Shown here piece by piece: positions 48,199-57,252 of a DNA stretch of 64,000 nucleotides (the stretch's first letter is position 1; each line of letters starts with the position of its first letter). The position numbers and the translations under genes are program-made. Origin of the DNA: Microbacterium maritypicum (GTDB taxonomy: Bacteria > Actinomycetota > Actinomycetes > Actinomycetales > Microbacteriaceae); NCBI RefSeq assembly GCF_041529975.1, contig NZ_CP168030.1:496001-560000 (forward strand). The letters run 5' to 3'. The notes under the pieces were generated by a model. It saw only the letters and a list, made by a program, of their open reading frames with translations, searched no databases and had not been told where the DNA came from.

Positions 48199-48264
48199 TG
48201 TGCGGTCGGCTTCGGACACCCGCGCGTTGGCGCGGACGTTTTATGTGTGTGAAGTGTGAGTCCA

Positions 48265-48318
48265 GGGGCCGATGGTGAGCGTCGCTCGACGCTAATCAAC
48301 CATCACATGAATGGCCCC
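48265..48318 (+). ncRNA. three-tier hairpin in the helicase leader
   Basis: GGGGCC pairs with GGCCCC, GATGGT with ACCATC, and AGCGTC with GACGCT around a GCTC loop. The hairpin sits 105 bases before the helicase start, inside the predicted leader. It is a structured 5' region that could be the target of helicase autoregulation or cold control; no known RNA family is recognised. Confidence 0.55.
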
Positions 48319-48390
48319 GGCCGCTGACAGTCCGGAACCCCGCTGGTCGCATCCGACCACGCGCAGGGTGCTCGCGCGTGTGCGCGGCGC

Positions 48391-48408
48391 TGTTCTCGTG
48401 CGAGAACA
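48391..48408. promoter_or_regulatory. 8-bp inverted repeat next to the helicase Shine-Dalgarno
   Basis: TGTTCTCGTGCGAGAACA is palindromic and ends just before AGGAAG, 8 bases from the ATG region. In RNA it would form a hairpin abutting the ribosome-binding site. Confidence 0.5.
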
Positions 48409-48423
48409 CAGGAAGACAACGCA

Positions 48424-50721
48424 ATGCCCAAGAACAAGAAGCCCCGCGGCGGACGTCCCGCCGCCAACTTCGAGCCGCGCTACGGCGCCAAGAAGACCTC
48501 CTTCCACGACCGCCACAACGGCGGCCCCGCCCGTGACGGTGCGCGCGACGAGCGTGGTGCCCGCGCGGATGCCGGCGACCGCCGCTCCGCCCCCGCCGCC
48601 GGCGGCTACGACCGTCGTCCCGGCAGCCGCAGCGCCGGTCACCGTGGCTACCGCCCGGCCGAGGCCGAGTCGGGTGCGCCCAAGCAGCGCTGGAACGCCT
48701 CCGAGCGTGCCGGCCGCGACGAGGCCCGGGGCATCCGCAACCGCGCCGAGTCCGGACGCCGCGAGGCACCGCACCACCGCAACGACGAGCGCTCCGAGCG
48801 TCCTCGCTACAACGACCGGCCCAGCGTCGGCGGCCGCTTCGACGACCGTCCGCGTCGGGACGACCGTGGCGGACAGCGTCCGACCGGTCAGCGCCCGACC
48901 GGTCCCGGAACCTATCGCGACGAGCGCGGCGGCGACCGCCCCCGCTTCGACCGCGACGACCGCTCGCGTCGTGACGACCGTGGCGCCGGCACCCAGCGTC
49001 AGGGCTTCCGCGACAACGACCACCGCGATGGCGGGCGTCCGGTCCGCGACGACCGCCGTGGCGGCGGCGAGCGTCCCCGGTTCAACAGCGACCGTGGCGC
49101 CGAGCGTCCCCGGTTCAACAGCGACCGTGGCACCGAGCGCCCCCGGTTCGACCGCGACGAGCGTCCGCGTCGTGACGACCGCGGCGGCGACCGTGCCCGG
49201 AGCAACGACCGTGGCGCCGACCGCGGCGGCGAGCGTTCGTACGACGCCGACCGCGCCCGTCGGGCCTTCGACCGCGACCGCACGCAGCGCTCGTACGAGG
49301 GCGGCCGTGACGAGCGTTCGCGTCCGTCGACCGGTGGCGCGTACCGCACCGAGCGTCCGCGCCCGCTGACCTCCGACACCCGTGGGCGTCCGGCGCGCAA
49401 CGAGCGCCCGAGCCGCAACGACTGGAACGCCACCGGCCGGCCCGAGTCGACCGGAGCGAAGTTCACCCCGGGCGACGACGTCGTGCACGAGCGCCTCGAG
49501 GCGAAGTCCGTCGCAGCCGTCGAGGTCGACGGTGTGACCTTCGGTGACCTCGGTCTCGGCTCGAACATCGTCGACACCCTCGTCGGCATGGGCGCGGCGA
49601 CGCCGTTCCCGATCCAGGCCGCCAGCATCCCGGCCGTCCTCGCCGGGCGCGACGTGCTCGCCCGCGGTCGCACCGGCTCCGGCAAGACCATCGCTTTCGG
49701 CGCCCCGCTCGTCGAGCGCGTGCTGCAGTCGCAGGCCGGCAAGCGCCGTGAGTTCGGACGGTCGCCGCGCGCGATCATCCTCGCTCCGACGCGCGAGCTC
49801 GCGCTGCAGATCGACCGCACGATCCAGCCGATCGCCCGCAGCGTCGGCCTCTTCACCACGCAGATCTACGGTGGTGTCCCGCAGGGTCGCCAGGTCGGTG
49901 CGCTGAAGAAGGGCGTCGACATCGTGATCGGCACCCCCGGTCGCGTCGAGGACCTCATCAACCAGGGCAAGCTCGACCTCTCGGACTGCCGCATCGCGGT
50001 GCTGGACGAGGCCGACCACATGTGCGAGCTCGGATTCGTCGAGCCCGTGCAGCGCATCCTGCGTCACACCGCAGACGGCAGCCAGAAGCTGCTGTTCTCG
50101 GCCACGCTCGACCGCGAGGTCGCGGCTCTCGTCGACGAGTTCCTCGTCGACCCGGCTGTGTACGAGGTCGCCGGTGAAGACCAGGACTCCAGCACGATCG
50201 AGCACCGCGTGCTCGTGATCGAGCACCGCGACAAGGCCGACATCCTCACGTCGCTCGTCGACCGTGCCGGCAAGACACTGGTCTTCGCTCGCACCCGTGC
50301 CTACGCCGACATGCTCGCCGAGCAGTTCGACGATGCCGGCATCCCGGCCGTCTCGCTGCACGGCGACCTGAACCAGGCCAAGCGCACGCGCAACCTCGAG
50401 CGTCTGACCTCGGGCCGCGTGAACGTGCTCGTCGCCACGGATGTCGCCGCCCGCGGCATCCACGTCGACGACATCGACCTGGTCGTCCAGGCCGACGCTC
50501 CCGACGAGTACAAGACGTACCTCCACCGCTCGGGTCGTACCGGTCGCGCGGGTCGTTCGGGTCGTGTCGTCACGCTGATCACGCGTCAGCGTCAGCGTCG
50601 CATGACCGAGCTGCTCGACCGCGCCGAGATCGACGCGCCGTTCGAGAACGCGCGCCTCGACGACGACGTGATCGAGGAGATCGCCGGTCGCGTGCCGACC
50701 GCGGCCGACCTCACCGCCTGA
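48424..50721 (+). CDS. DEAD-box RNA helicase with long disordered N-terminus
   Basis: This 765-residue protein has an N-terminal tail (about 1-370) made mostly of Arg, Asp, Gly and Ser in repeats such as DDRGG and ERPRFNSDRG. The helicase core follows: Q motif (FGDLGLGSNIVDTLVGMG, PFPIQ), motif I ARGRTGSGKT near 412, PTRELALQID, GTPGRVEDL, motif II LDEADHM near 527, FSATLD, FARTRAYAD, DVAARGIHVDDIDLV and HRSGRTGRAG. Most bacterial RNA helicases carry basic tails at the C-terminus; here the tail is N-terminal and unusually long. It is likely to remodel RNA and may drive condensates. Leader is structured. Confidence 0.93.
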   Translation: MPKNKKPRGGRPAANFEPRYGAKKTSFHDRHNGGPARDGARDERGARADAGDRRSAPAAGGYDRRPGSRSAGHRGYRPAEAESGAPKQRWNASERAGRDEARGIRNRAESGRREAPHHRNDERSERPRYNDRPSVGGRFDDRPRRDDRGGQRPTGQRPTGPGTYRDERGGDRPRFDRDDRSRRDDRGAGTQRQGFRDNDHRDGGRPVRDDRRGGGERPRFNSDRGAERPRFNSDRGTERPRFDRDERPRRDDRGGDRARSNDRGADRGGERSYDADRARRAFDRDRTQRSYEGGRDERSRPSTGGAYRTERPRPLTSDTRGRPARNERPSRNDWNATGRPESTGAKFTPGDDVVHERLEAKSVAAVEVDGVTFGDLGLGSNIVDTLVGMGAATPFPIQAASIPAVLAGRDVLARGRTGSGKTIAFGAPLVERVLQSQAGKRREFGRSPRAIILAPTRELALQIDRTIQPIARSVGLFTTQIYGGVPQGRQVGALKKGVDIVIGTPGRVEDLINQGKLDLSDCRIAVLDEADHMCELGFVEPVQRILRHTADGSQKLLFSATLDREVAALVDEFLVDPAVYEVAGEDQDSSTIEHRVLVIEHRDKADILTSLVDRAGKTLVFARTRAYADMLAEQFDDAGIPAVSLHGDLNQAKRTRNLERLTSGRVNVLVATDVAARGIHVDDIDLVVQADAPDEYKTYLHRSGRTGRAGRSGRVVTLITRQRQRRMTELLDRAEIDAPFENARLDDDVIEEIAGRVPTAADLTA

Positions 50722-50732
50722 GTCTCGCTCAC

Positions 50733-50770
50733 CAGAGGCCCCGTCCCGCTTCCGCGGTCCGGGGCCTCTG
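50733..50770 (+). terminator. intrinsic terminator of the helicase gene
   Basis: CAGAGGCCCCG (50733-50743) pairs with CGGGGCCTCTG (50760-50770), 12 bases after the helicase stop, with a 16-base loop. Confidence 0.88.
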
Positions 50771-50823
50771 TCGTGTCCGCGCCGCGCGCGCCGCGCTCCC
50801 CGCCCCTGCCTGCCCCCTGCTGC

Positions 50824-50901
50824 CGAGTGCACGGGATGCTGCCGAGTGCACGGCGTACCTGCGTGAAGACGCCGTGCGTTCGACGCGAAGCCGTGCGCTC
50901 G
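50824..50901. repeat. 78-bp palindromic element, copy 2
   Basis: CGAGTGCACGG occurs at 50824 and 50843, and inverse relatives CCGTGCGTTCG and CCGTGCGCTCG at 50872 and 50891. The spacing (0, 19, 48, 67) is identical to the element at 38534, although spacers and loop differ. It lies between the helicase terminator and the convergent yaeQ-like gene. Confidence 0.9.
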
Positions 50902-50932
50902 GCGGTGGGGGGAGCGGGCTGAGTCGCGCCTG

Positions 50933-51472
50933 TCAGGCCAGCTCGTGCACGTGCACGGTCGAGGTCAGGCTCGTGCCGTTGAGGTCGAGGTAGATCACTC
51001 CCTCGGCCCGCGTGAGGGTCATCGTGTTGCGGCGTTCGATCAGGGCCGCGGCCGACTCGATGAACCCGGGGTCGAAGCTGTACACGCGGATGTCCTCGCG
51101 GCGGTGGATGCGCTTGTCCGCCCACTGCGCCATGACCTTCGCGGGATCGCGGTGCGTGTAGACGACAGTGCGTTCGGCCAGTCGGCTGCCGTGGTGCAGT
51201 CGCTCGGCATCGGGCGCCCCGATCTCGACCCAGACGGTGATGAGCCCGGTCATGTCGCGCACGAGCACGGCCGGTTCCTCGGTCGAGGAGATGCTGCCGC
51301 CGAACGTGATGCCCTCGGCGAACTCGAGCCCATAGGCGAGCACGCGGGTGAGCATGTACGCGTCGGTCTCGGACGGATGCCGCGCCACGCGCAGCGAGTA
51401 GTCCTCGTAGATTCCGCGGTCGGTGTCAGCGAGCTGCACCTCGAATGTGTGGACTGTCGAACCGATCGCCAT
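50933..51472 (-). CDS. YaeQ-family protein
   Basis: This 179-residue protein matches YaeQ: HTFEVQLADTDRGIYEDYSLRVARHPSETDAYMLTRVLAYGLEF at the N-terminus, WVEIGAPDAERLHHGSRL and a mid region YTHRDPAKVMAQW. YaeQ has a PD-(D/E)XK nuclease-like fold and an unclear role. TAGGCT lies 8 nt before the ATG, so little or no leader is likely. Convergent with the helicase gene, across the 78-bp element. Confidence 0.85.
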   Translation of the reverse strand: MAIGSTVHTFEVQLADTDRGIYEDYSLRVARHPSETDAYMLTRVLAYGLEFAEGITFGGSISSTEEPAVLVRDMTGLITVWVEIGAPDAERLHHGSRLAERTVVYTHRDPAKVMAQWADKRIHRREDIRVYSFDPGFIESAAALIERRNTMTLTRAEGVIYLDLNGTSLTSTVHVHELA

Positions 51473-51533
51473 GATCCCCGAGCCTACGCGGCCACGGGCG
51501 GGGCGACCGACCGGGTGAGAGGGGCGATCCGGA

Positions 51534-52619
51534 TCAGAACAGCATCGGCTGCGCAGCCGCGGCCTGAGCAGTGGGCGTGAAGCGCACCGCTGCCGCGGTC
51601 GCCGCTCCCGACTGTACGTGTCCCTGCCCTGGTCGGAACCCGCGGCGGGAGTAGTCGTCTTCATGGCGGCCGTCGAGTCCGTGCATCCGGATGAGGGGGC
51701 GAGCGCGTTTCGCGAGCCACTGCCGGTATCCCTTGGGGGCCTCGGCCGAGGCGCCGGGATAGAGCCCGCGATACGACGACACCAGGTCGGGCCGGTTGGC
51801 GCCGAGCCACTCGAAGAACCACGGCTTGACGCCCGGTCGCAGATGCAGTGCTCCGTAGATGACGGTGCGCGCTCCCGCCTCTTTGATGCGCACGAGGGCG
51901 CTGTCGATCGCCTCGAGAGAGTCGGTCATGTGCGGCATGATCGGCATGAGGAACACGGTCACGGGAAACCCGGCGTCGGCCAGGGCGCGAACGGTGTCGA
52001 GGCGGGCCTGGGTGGTCGGGGCTCCCGGTTCGATGGCCTTCTGCAGCTCGTCGTCGTACATGGCGATCGACATCTGCACGTCGACGGGCACGCGCTGCGC
52101 GGCCTTCACGAGCAGGGGGATGTCGCGGCGGATCAGCGTCCCCTTGGTGAGGATCGACATCGGGGTGCCGGATGCGGCGAGGGTCTCGATGATGCCGGGC
52201 ATGAGCTTGTAGCGCCCCTCGGCCCGCTGATACGGGTCGGTGTTCGTGCCCAGGGCGACTGTCTCGTGCTGCCAGCTGCCGCGCCGCAGCTCCTTCTCGA
52301 GCACCTCGACCACGTTCACCTTGACCACGATCTGCGAATCGAAGTCCGACCCGCCGTCGAGGTCGAGGTACTCGTGCGTGCCGCGGGCGAAACAGTAAAC
52401 GCAGGCATGCGAACATCCGCGGTACGGGTTGATCGTCCAGGCGAACGGCATGCGTGAAGCGCCGGGCACGTGGTTCAGGGCCGACTTGGACAGCACCTCG
52501 TGGAACGTCATCCCGGCGAACTCGGGGGTGGTCACCGACCGCAGCACGCTCGACCGGTCTTCGAGTCCGGGCAGCGCCGCTGCATCCGTCTCGCCGAGCT
52601 TCTGTCCCTGCCACCGCAT
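51534..52619 (-). CDS. radical SAM protein, Rv2578c family
   Basis: This 361-residue enzyme has the [4Fe-4S] motif in GCSHACVYCFAR (Cx3Cx2C). Around it are INPYRGCSHAC and FFEWLGANRPDLV; the family is widespread in Actinobacteria (Rv2578c in Mycobacterium) and related to spore-photoproduct-lyase-like repair enzymes. The reaction is not known. ATG at 52619 gives the usual MRWQGQKL start; an extension to 52640 is open. A LexA-like sequence lies immediately upstream. Confidence 0.87.
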   Translation of the reverse strand: MRWQGQKLGETDAAALPGLEDRSSVLRSVTTPEFAGMTFHEVLSKSALNHVPGASRMPFAWTINPYRGCSHACVYCFARGTHEYLDLDGGSDFDSQIVVKVNVVEVLEKELRRGSWQHETVALGTNTDPYQRAEGRYKLMPGIIETLAASGTPMSILTKGTLIRRDIPLLVKAAQRVPVDVQMSIAMYDDELQKAIEPGAPTTQARLDTVRALADAGFPVTVFLMPIMPHMTDSLEAIDSALVRIKEAGARTVIYGALHLRPGVKPWFFEWLGANRPDLVSSYRGLYPGASAEAPKGYRQWLAKRARPLIRMHGLDGRHEDDYSRRGFRPGQGHVQSGAATAAAVRFTPTAQAAAAQPMLF

Positions 52620-52627
52620 CTGAACAT

Positions 52628-52643
52628 TCGAACAAAACATCGA
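52628..52643. promoter_or_regulatory. weak LexA-like site upstream of the radical SAM gene
   Basis: TCGAACAAAACATCGA resembles the actinobacterial SOS box TCGAAC-N4-GTTCGA, with two changes in the right half. It lies 9-24 bases before the start. Confidence 0.3.
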
Positions 52644-52688
52644 CTCGATGTCAACCCGGAATGGTAACTATCTTCGACGGATCAACCC

Positions 52689-53891
52689 TCAGGGGAACGT
52701 CGCGTCGAGCGCAGCGCTCAGGTCTGCCAACAGGTCGTCCGTGTCTTCGAGGCCGACCGAGAGCCGCAGGTGGCCGAACTTCCGGAAGGGTTCGGGATAG
52801 GTGGCGACGCGGCCGCCCTCGGTCCCGGTGTGCACGATCAGCGAGTCGTCGTGGCCGAGCGAGAAGCCCGAGGTGATCAGCCGCAGGTTCGCCACGAACG
52901 TGTTCTGCACGTCGGGGGAGCCCTTCACGGCGAACGCCATCATGCCGCCGAAGCCGCGTCCATCGAACTGGCGGACGGCGAGCGCGTGGTCGGGGTGGGA
53001 GTCGAGACCGGGGTAGGCGATGTACTCCACCCGGTCGTCGGCGGCGAGCATCTCGGCGATGCGGGCGGCCGAGTCGAAGTGCTGCCGCAGGCGCAGGGGG
53101 AGCGTGACGGTTCCGCGCTGGATCTGCCAGGCGTTGAAGGGCGAGATGATGCCGCCGACATCGACCATCGCGTCGGCCTTGATGGGCTGGATGAGCTCGT
53201 GGCTGCCCGCGACCGATCCCCCCATCGCGTCGCCGTGCCCGTTGAGGTACTTCGTGAGGGAGTGCACGACCAGGTCGGCGCCGTCCGGGATGGGGCGGTA
53301 GAACGGCGGCGGCGAGAAGGTCGAGTCGACCATCAGGATCGCGCCGGCGGAGTGTGCGATCTCCGCGATCGCCGCCACGTCGGCGACCTTGGTGGTGGGG
53401 TTCGCGATCGCCTCGATGCACACCAGGCGCGTCTCCGGGCGCATGGCCGCACGCACGGCATCGAGATCGCCGATGTCGACGAAGGTGGCCTCGAGTCCAT
53501 AGCGCTGCGGCAGCAGTTCGGTCCACAGGCGCCAGGTCGCCTCGTACACCACGTCGCTCACGATCACGTGGTCGCCGACGCGCAGGTGGGTGAAGAAGAC
53601 GGCGTGCAGTGCCGCGACGCCCGAGGCGAGGGCGACGGCCTCCTCGGCGCCATCGAGCGCGGCGAGCTTCTGCTCCAGCGCGGACTGGTTCACGCCGGTG
53701 TTGCGCGTGTACAGCCCGGGCGCGGTGGCCGACCAGCTGATCTCGCTCGGATCGTCGGGAAGCTGATAGGAGTTGGCCATCACGAGCGGGGTCCGCAGCG
53801 CCATCGTCGAGTCGAGCTGGTTGCCGGCGTGCACGGCCAGGCTGAGGTCCGACAGGGTGAGGGGATCTTTGCGGTCGGGGCGAGTGTCCAT
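52689..53891 (-). CDS. Cys/Met-metabolism PLP enzyme (gamma-lyase/gamma-synthase group)
   Basis: This 400-residue fold-type I PLP enzyme has the Schiff-base Lys in VVHSLTKYLNGHGD, the PLP-phosphate site ALASGVAALHAV, YTRNTGVNQSALEQKLAALDG and SLGHDDSLIVHTGTEGG near the end. It could cleave methionine, homocysteine or cystathionine, or an O-substituted homoserine. ATG at 53891 was chosen because AAGGAG precedes it. Divergent from an Lrp regulator, so likely amino-acid controlled. Confidence 0.88.
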   Translation of the reverse strand: MDTRPDRKDPLTLSDLSLAVHAGNQLDSTMALRTPLVMANSYQLPDDPSEISWSATAPGLYTRNTGVNQSALEQKLAALDGAEEAVALASGVAALHAVFFTHLRVGDHVIVSDVVYEATWRLWTELLPQRYGLEATFVDIGDLDAVRAAMRPETRLVCIEAIANPTTKVADVAAIAEIAHSAGAILMVDSTFSPPPFYRPIPDGADLVVHSLTKYLNGHGDAMGGSVAGSHELIQPIKADAMVDVGGIISPFNAWQIQRGTVTLPLRLRQHFDSAARIAEMLAADDRVEYIAYPGLDSHPDHALAVRQFDGRGFGGMMAFAVKGSPDVQNTFVANLRLITSGFSLGHDDSLIVHTGTEGGRVATYPEPFRKFGHLRLSVGLEDTDDLLADLSAALDATFP

Positions 53892-53940
53892 GGTGACTCC
53901 TTCGTTCCTGCACCGCTCCGGGTGCCGATTCCACTCTAGA

Positions 53941-53978
53941 GTGCATAATAGACACACGCAATTGTTAATGATGCACAT
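53941..53978. promoter_or_regulatory. Lrp control region with inverted GTGCAT/ATGCAC
   Basis: GTGCAT (53941-53946) faces ATGCAC (53971-53976). ATGATGCACAT (53968-53978) recurs exactly at 57219-57229 in the permease/homoserine dehydrogenase promoter region, so this is a candidate binding site for the adjacent Lrp protein. Confidence 0.6.
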
Positions 53979-54003
53979 GATGGCGCACACTCAGGAGGTC
54001 TCG

Positions 54004-54447
54004 ATGGAGCGGCTTCACCTCGATCAGATCGATCGCAGCATCCTCGCCGCGCTCACCGAAGACGCCCGCGTGCCCCTGGTCGCACTCGCATCCCAGGTAC
54101 ATCTCTCGCGCAACGCCGTGAAGCAGCGGATGGAACGCATGGAGCGGCAGGGCGTGATCGGCGGGTACACCGTCACGCCGGGGCACGCCGGCGGCTCCCC
54201 CGTCTCGGCGATCGTGCTCGTCTACCGCACCGACCGGATGCGCGGCGGCGCGGTCATCGCCGAGATCTCGCAGATCCCCGAGGTGCGGCGGTGCGACGTG
54301 CTGTCCGGCGACTTCGACCTGCTCGTCATGCTGGAGGCCGACTCGATGGACCGCATCGGCGAGATCTGGGAGATGCTCGCCGCCGTGCCCGGAGTCGCGA
54401 ACACGGTGACGGCCGTGTCGTTGACCCGCGTCGTCGACCGCGCCTGA
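54004..54447 (+). CDS. Lrp/AsnC-family regulator
   Basis: This 147-residue regulator has an N-terminal HTH (LDQIDRSILAALTEDARVPLVALASQVHLSRNAVKQRMERMERQG over residues 5-50) and an AsnC effector domain (SAIVLVYRTDRMRGGAVIAEISQIPEVRRCDVLSGDFDLLVMLEA). ATG at 54004 has CAGGAGG 5 bases upstream. Such proteins bind an amino acid and switch genes for its use. The neighbours on both sides metabolise amino acids. Confidence 0.92.
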   Translation: MERLHLDQIDRSILAALTEDARVPLVALASQVHLSRNAVKQRMERMERQGVIGGYTVTPGHAGGSPVSAIVLVYRTDRMRGGAVIAEISQIPEVRRCDVLSGDFDLLVMLEADSMDRIGEIWEMLAAVPGVANTVTAVSLTRVVDRA

Positions 54448-54501
54448 ACCTCGGGGAGGGGCCGGGTATCCCCCTGGACCCCCGCCCTCCCCGAGGAGTT
54501 C

Positions 54502-55911
54502 TCAGGTGGTGATGCAGGTCACCTTGGGCTGGGTCATCTCCTCGTACGCGAAGCGCACGCCCTCGCGCCCCATGCTCCCGTACTTGGATCCGCCGAACGG
54601 CATGCTGTCGATGCGGTAGTCGGAGGAGTCGTTGATCATCACGCCTCCGGCATCCAGGGCCTCGGCGAGCCGCAGTGCGCGGCCGATGTCCGTCGTGAAG
54701 ACCGCGGCGTGCAGCGCGTAGTCGACACTGTTGGCCTCGGCGACGGCCTCCTCCTCGGAGTCGAACGGTGCCAGCGCCACGACCGGGGCGAACGCCTCCT
54801 CGTTCCAGAGCTCGCACGAGAGCGCCACGTTCTCGACCGCGGTCGGCCAGTACACCGAGCCGTCCCTGCGGTGTCCGGCGAGCACCCGCGCGCCCGCGCT
54901 CACCGCATCGTCGACCATCCGTTCGGCGCGCACGGCCGCCGCCTCCGAGATCATCGGCCCGACGTCGGTGGCCGGATCCGAGGGGTCGCCGGCGCGCAGC
55001 GTCGAGGTGCGCGCCGCGAACCGGTCGCGGAACTCGGCGTACACGGAGCGCTCGATGAGGATGCGCTGGGATCCCACGCAGTTCTGCCCCGCGGCCCAGA
55101 AAGCGCCGGACACGCAGGCCTCGACGGCCTCCGCGATGTCGGCATCCGCGAAGACCACGACGGGCGCGTTCCCGCCGAGTTCCATGGCGAGCTTCTTGAG
55201 CCCCGCGGTGCGAGCGATCGCCTCGCCCGTCGCGAATCCGCCCGTGAACGAGACCATGCGGATGTCGCGCACAGCGACGAGAGCCTGCGCGACCTGGCGG
55301 TCTCCGTGCACGACGGTGATGATCTCGTCGGGGAGACCGGCTTCGAGCAGCACGTCGACGAGGAAGCGTGCGGTCAACGGGGTGAGTTGGGAGGGCTTGA
55401 GGACGACGGCGTTCCCTCCCGCGATCGCAGGGCCGAGCTTGTGGGCGACGAGGTTGAGTGCGTCGTTGTACGGCGTGATCGCGAGGATCACCCCGAGCGG
55501 TTCCCGTGTGTACCAGCCGCGGCGGTTGCCCCCGCCCTCGTAAGCGTCGAAGGGGATGACCTCGCCGTCGAACGCCCGAGCGGTCTCCGCCGAGAGGGAG
55601 ATCGTGGTGACCGCTCGACGCACCTCCTTGCGGGCCTGGGTGATGGTCTTGCCCGCTTCGCGCACGATGAGGGCGGCGGCCTCGTCGGCACGTTCCTCGA
55701 GGATGCGCGCCGCGCGGTCGAGGATCGTGTGTCGAGCGAACCGGGTCAGCTCCCGCGAGAGCGAAGCGCCGAGCCTTGCGCGCTCCATGATCGGCTCGAC
55801 GTCTTCCACCGTGTGCTGCGCCAGCTCGGCGATGGTCTCGCCGCTGTACGGGTCGAGCACTCGGAGTACGGCGGTGCCGGTCGTCGGAGCATCCATGATC
55901 GCCACGCTCAC
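54502..55911 (-). CDS. NAD(P)-dependent aldehyde dehydrogenase
   Basis: This 469-residue ALDH has the Glu in [13 protein letters not shown], the nucleophile Cys in [13 protein letters not shown], the cofactor loop [13 protein letters not shown] and the late motif [15 protein letters not shown]. It belongs to the succinate-semialdehyde/lactaldehyde-like group. GTG at 55911 overlaps the homoserine dehydrogenase stop (GTGA), so the two are coupled. Oxidation of aspartate semialdehyde to aspartate would follow naturally from that context, but is inferred. Confidence 0.9.
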   Translation of the reverse strand: MSVAIMDAPTTGTAVLRVLDPYSGETIAELAQHTVEDVEPIMERARLGASLSRELTRFARHTILDRAARILEERADEAAALIVREAGKTITQARKEVRRAVTTISLSAETARAFDGEVIPFDAYEGGGNRRGWYTREPLGVILAITPYNDALNLVAHKLGPAIAGGNAVVLKPSQLTPLTARFLVDVLLEAGLPDEIITVVHGDRQVAQALVAVRDIRMVSFTGGFATGEAIARTAGLKKLAMELGGNAPVVVFADADIAEAVEACVSGAFWAAGQNCVGSQRILIERSVYAEFRDRFAARTSTLRAGDPSDPATDVGPMISEAAAVRAERMVDDAVSAGARVLAGHRRDGSVYWPTAVENVALSCELWNEEAFAPVVALAPFDSEEEAVAEANSVDYALHAAVFTTDIGRALRLAEALDAGGVMINDSSDYRIDSMPFGGSKYGSMGREGVRFAYEEMTQPKVTCITT

Positions 55912-56963
55912 CGGACCGCTCCGGCGTACGACTTCTGGTGGGCGTCGATCGCGATGATGTCGGAGAGGAGCGCGTACGCCGTCTCGATGCGCCCCGCGCC
56001 GGGACCGGACACCGTGACCGTGCCGAGCAGGTCGGTCGTGAAGGCGACGGCGTTCGTGGCCCCCGAGACGGCGGCGAGCGGGTGATCGGCGCCGAGCGCG
56101 AGGGGCTGGACGGATGCCGAGATGACCCCCGACTCGTCGCGGGAGACCGTGCCGATGAGCTTCCAGTGCTCGCCCGCCGCCGCTGCGGCGATCACGTCGC
56201 TCGCGGTGATGTCGCTGATCCCGGTGCGCGGCACGTCGGCGGTCGTGAGCTGCGCGCCCAGCACCTCGTTCGCGAGGATCACGACCTTCAGCTGCACGTC
56301 GGATCCCTCGATGTCGGCGGTCGGGTCGGCCTCGGCGTATCCGAGAGCCTGAGCCTCGGCGACGGCGTCTGCGAGCGACTTCCCCTCTTCCATGCGTCCC
56401 AGTACGAAGTTGCTCGTGCCGTTGAGGATGCCCTGGATGCGGGTGATGCGCAGTCCCTTGAGGGTCTCGCCGGCGAGTCGGAGCACCGGAGTCCCGCTCA
56501 TCACCGAGCCCTCGTACTCGAAGCGGGCTCCGTTCTCGGCGGCGAGGCGGTTGAGCGCGGCGCCCGCGAGCGCGACCGGGCCCTTGTTCGTGGTGGTCAC
56601 GCTCTTGCCGCTCTCGAGGGCGGCGCGCACGTGCGAGATCGCCGGCTCTCCGTCGACCGGGTTCGTGAACGTCGCTTCGGCGATGACATCGGCCGTGGTG
56701 TTGCGGATCACGTAGTCGTTGCGGGGCTCGGCGTGGCCGCCGGGCATTCCCGCGAACGTGTCGGCGCCGGTCATCGCGAGCGCCGCGTCGAGGTCGATGC
56801 CGTCGCTCTGCATGAGCGAGCCGAGGCGGAGGTCGGTGATCGCGACGACGCGCAGGCCGAAGCCGAGGTCGTCGACGAGCGCCGCACCGCGGTCGCGGAT
56901 GATCTCGGCCAGGGCGCGGTTGACGCCTCCGAAGCCGATGAGGGCGAGGTCGTGGTGAGTCAC
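55908..56963 (-). CDS. homoserine dehydrogenase-family protein lacking the ACT domain
   Basis: This 351-residue enzyme has the NAD(P) loop [39 protein letters not shown] and the catalytic stretch [16 protein letters not shown] then [20 protein letters not shown]. These are homoserine dehydrogenase hallmarks. The regulatory ACT domain of about 80 residues, found in biosynthetic Hom of Actinobacteria, is missing, so feedback by threonine is not expected. Starts at GTG with AAGGAG upstream. It is probably the first gene with the aldehyde dehydrogenase of one operon. Confidence 0.87.
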   Translation of the reverse strand: MTHHDLALIGFGGVNRALAEIIRDRGAALVDDLGFGLRVVAITDLRLGSLMQSDGIDLDAALAMTGADTFAGMPGGHAEPRNDYVIRNTTADVIAEATFTNPVDGEPAISHVRAALESGKSVTTTNKGPVALAGAALNRLAAENGARFEYEGSVMSGTPVLRLAGETLKGLRITRIQGILNGTSNFVLGRMEEGKSLADAVAEAQALGYAEADPTADIEGSDVQLKVVILANEVLGAQLTTADVPRTGISDITASDVIAAAAAGEHWKLIGTVSRDESGVISASVQPLALGADHPLAAVSGATNAVAFTTDLLGTVTVSGPGAGRIETAYALLSDIIAIDAHQKSYAGAVR

Positions 56964-57252
56964 CGTTGTCTCCTTCTTTCCATGAGCTGTCGCCGGCGAC
57001 GCCGTGCGACACGGATCCATCGTCGGTGAGGTGGGTGTCCGTGCGCGCCTGTCGGATCGGCTGCGGGTACTGCCGGAATGGCAGCTCCTCCGCCGGATGG
57101 TCGGCAGTGACGGTGGGCGCGAAGAATTCTGCTCCGGGGTCTTGTGGGCTGGATCGCGGAGCGGATAGTGTCCCCGCATCCGACCAACAAAATGCGTCAT
57201 TGGCACATAGATGTGAATATGATGCACATATCAAACCCGATTGAGAGTTCCG
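56964..57252. promoter_or_regulatory. 289-bp divergent promoter region (hom-type gene and permease)
   Basis: This is the longest gene-free stretch. At 57211-57229 it contains ATGTG, AATATG and ATGATGCACAT, i.e. an ATGTG/CACAT inverted pair sharing 11 bases with the Lrp region at 53968. The rest, about 240 bases of leader for the homoserine dehydrogenase, has no convincing riboswitch or ORF. Confidence 0.6.

Noticed and set aside
48391-48408. SOS box before the helicase
   Set aside because: The half-sites are reversed (GTTC...GAAC, where the SOS box has GAAC...GTTC), so it is unlikely to be a LexA site.
48292-50832. Long antisense frame over the DEAD-box helicase
   Set aside because: It mirrors the repeat-rich helicase N-terminus and ends in no recognisable domain; all helicase motifs are on the plus strand.
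56964-57210. Riboswitch or T-box in the long leader of the homoserine dehydrogenase gene
   Set aside because: No known SAM, lysine, T-box or threonine-attenuator features were found; there is no run of Thr/Ile codons and no terminator/antiterminator pair.
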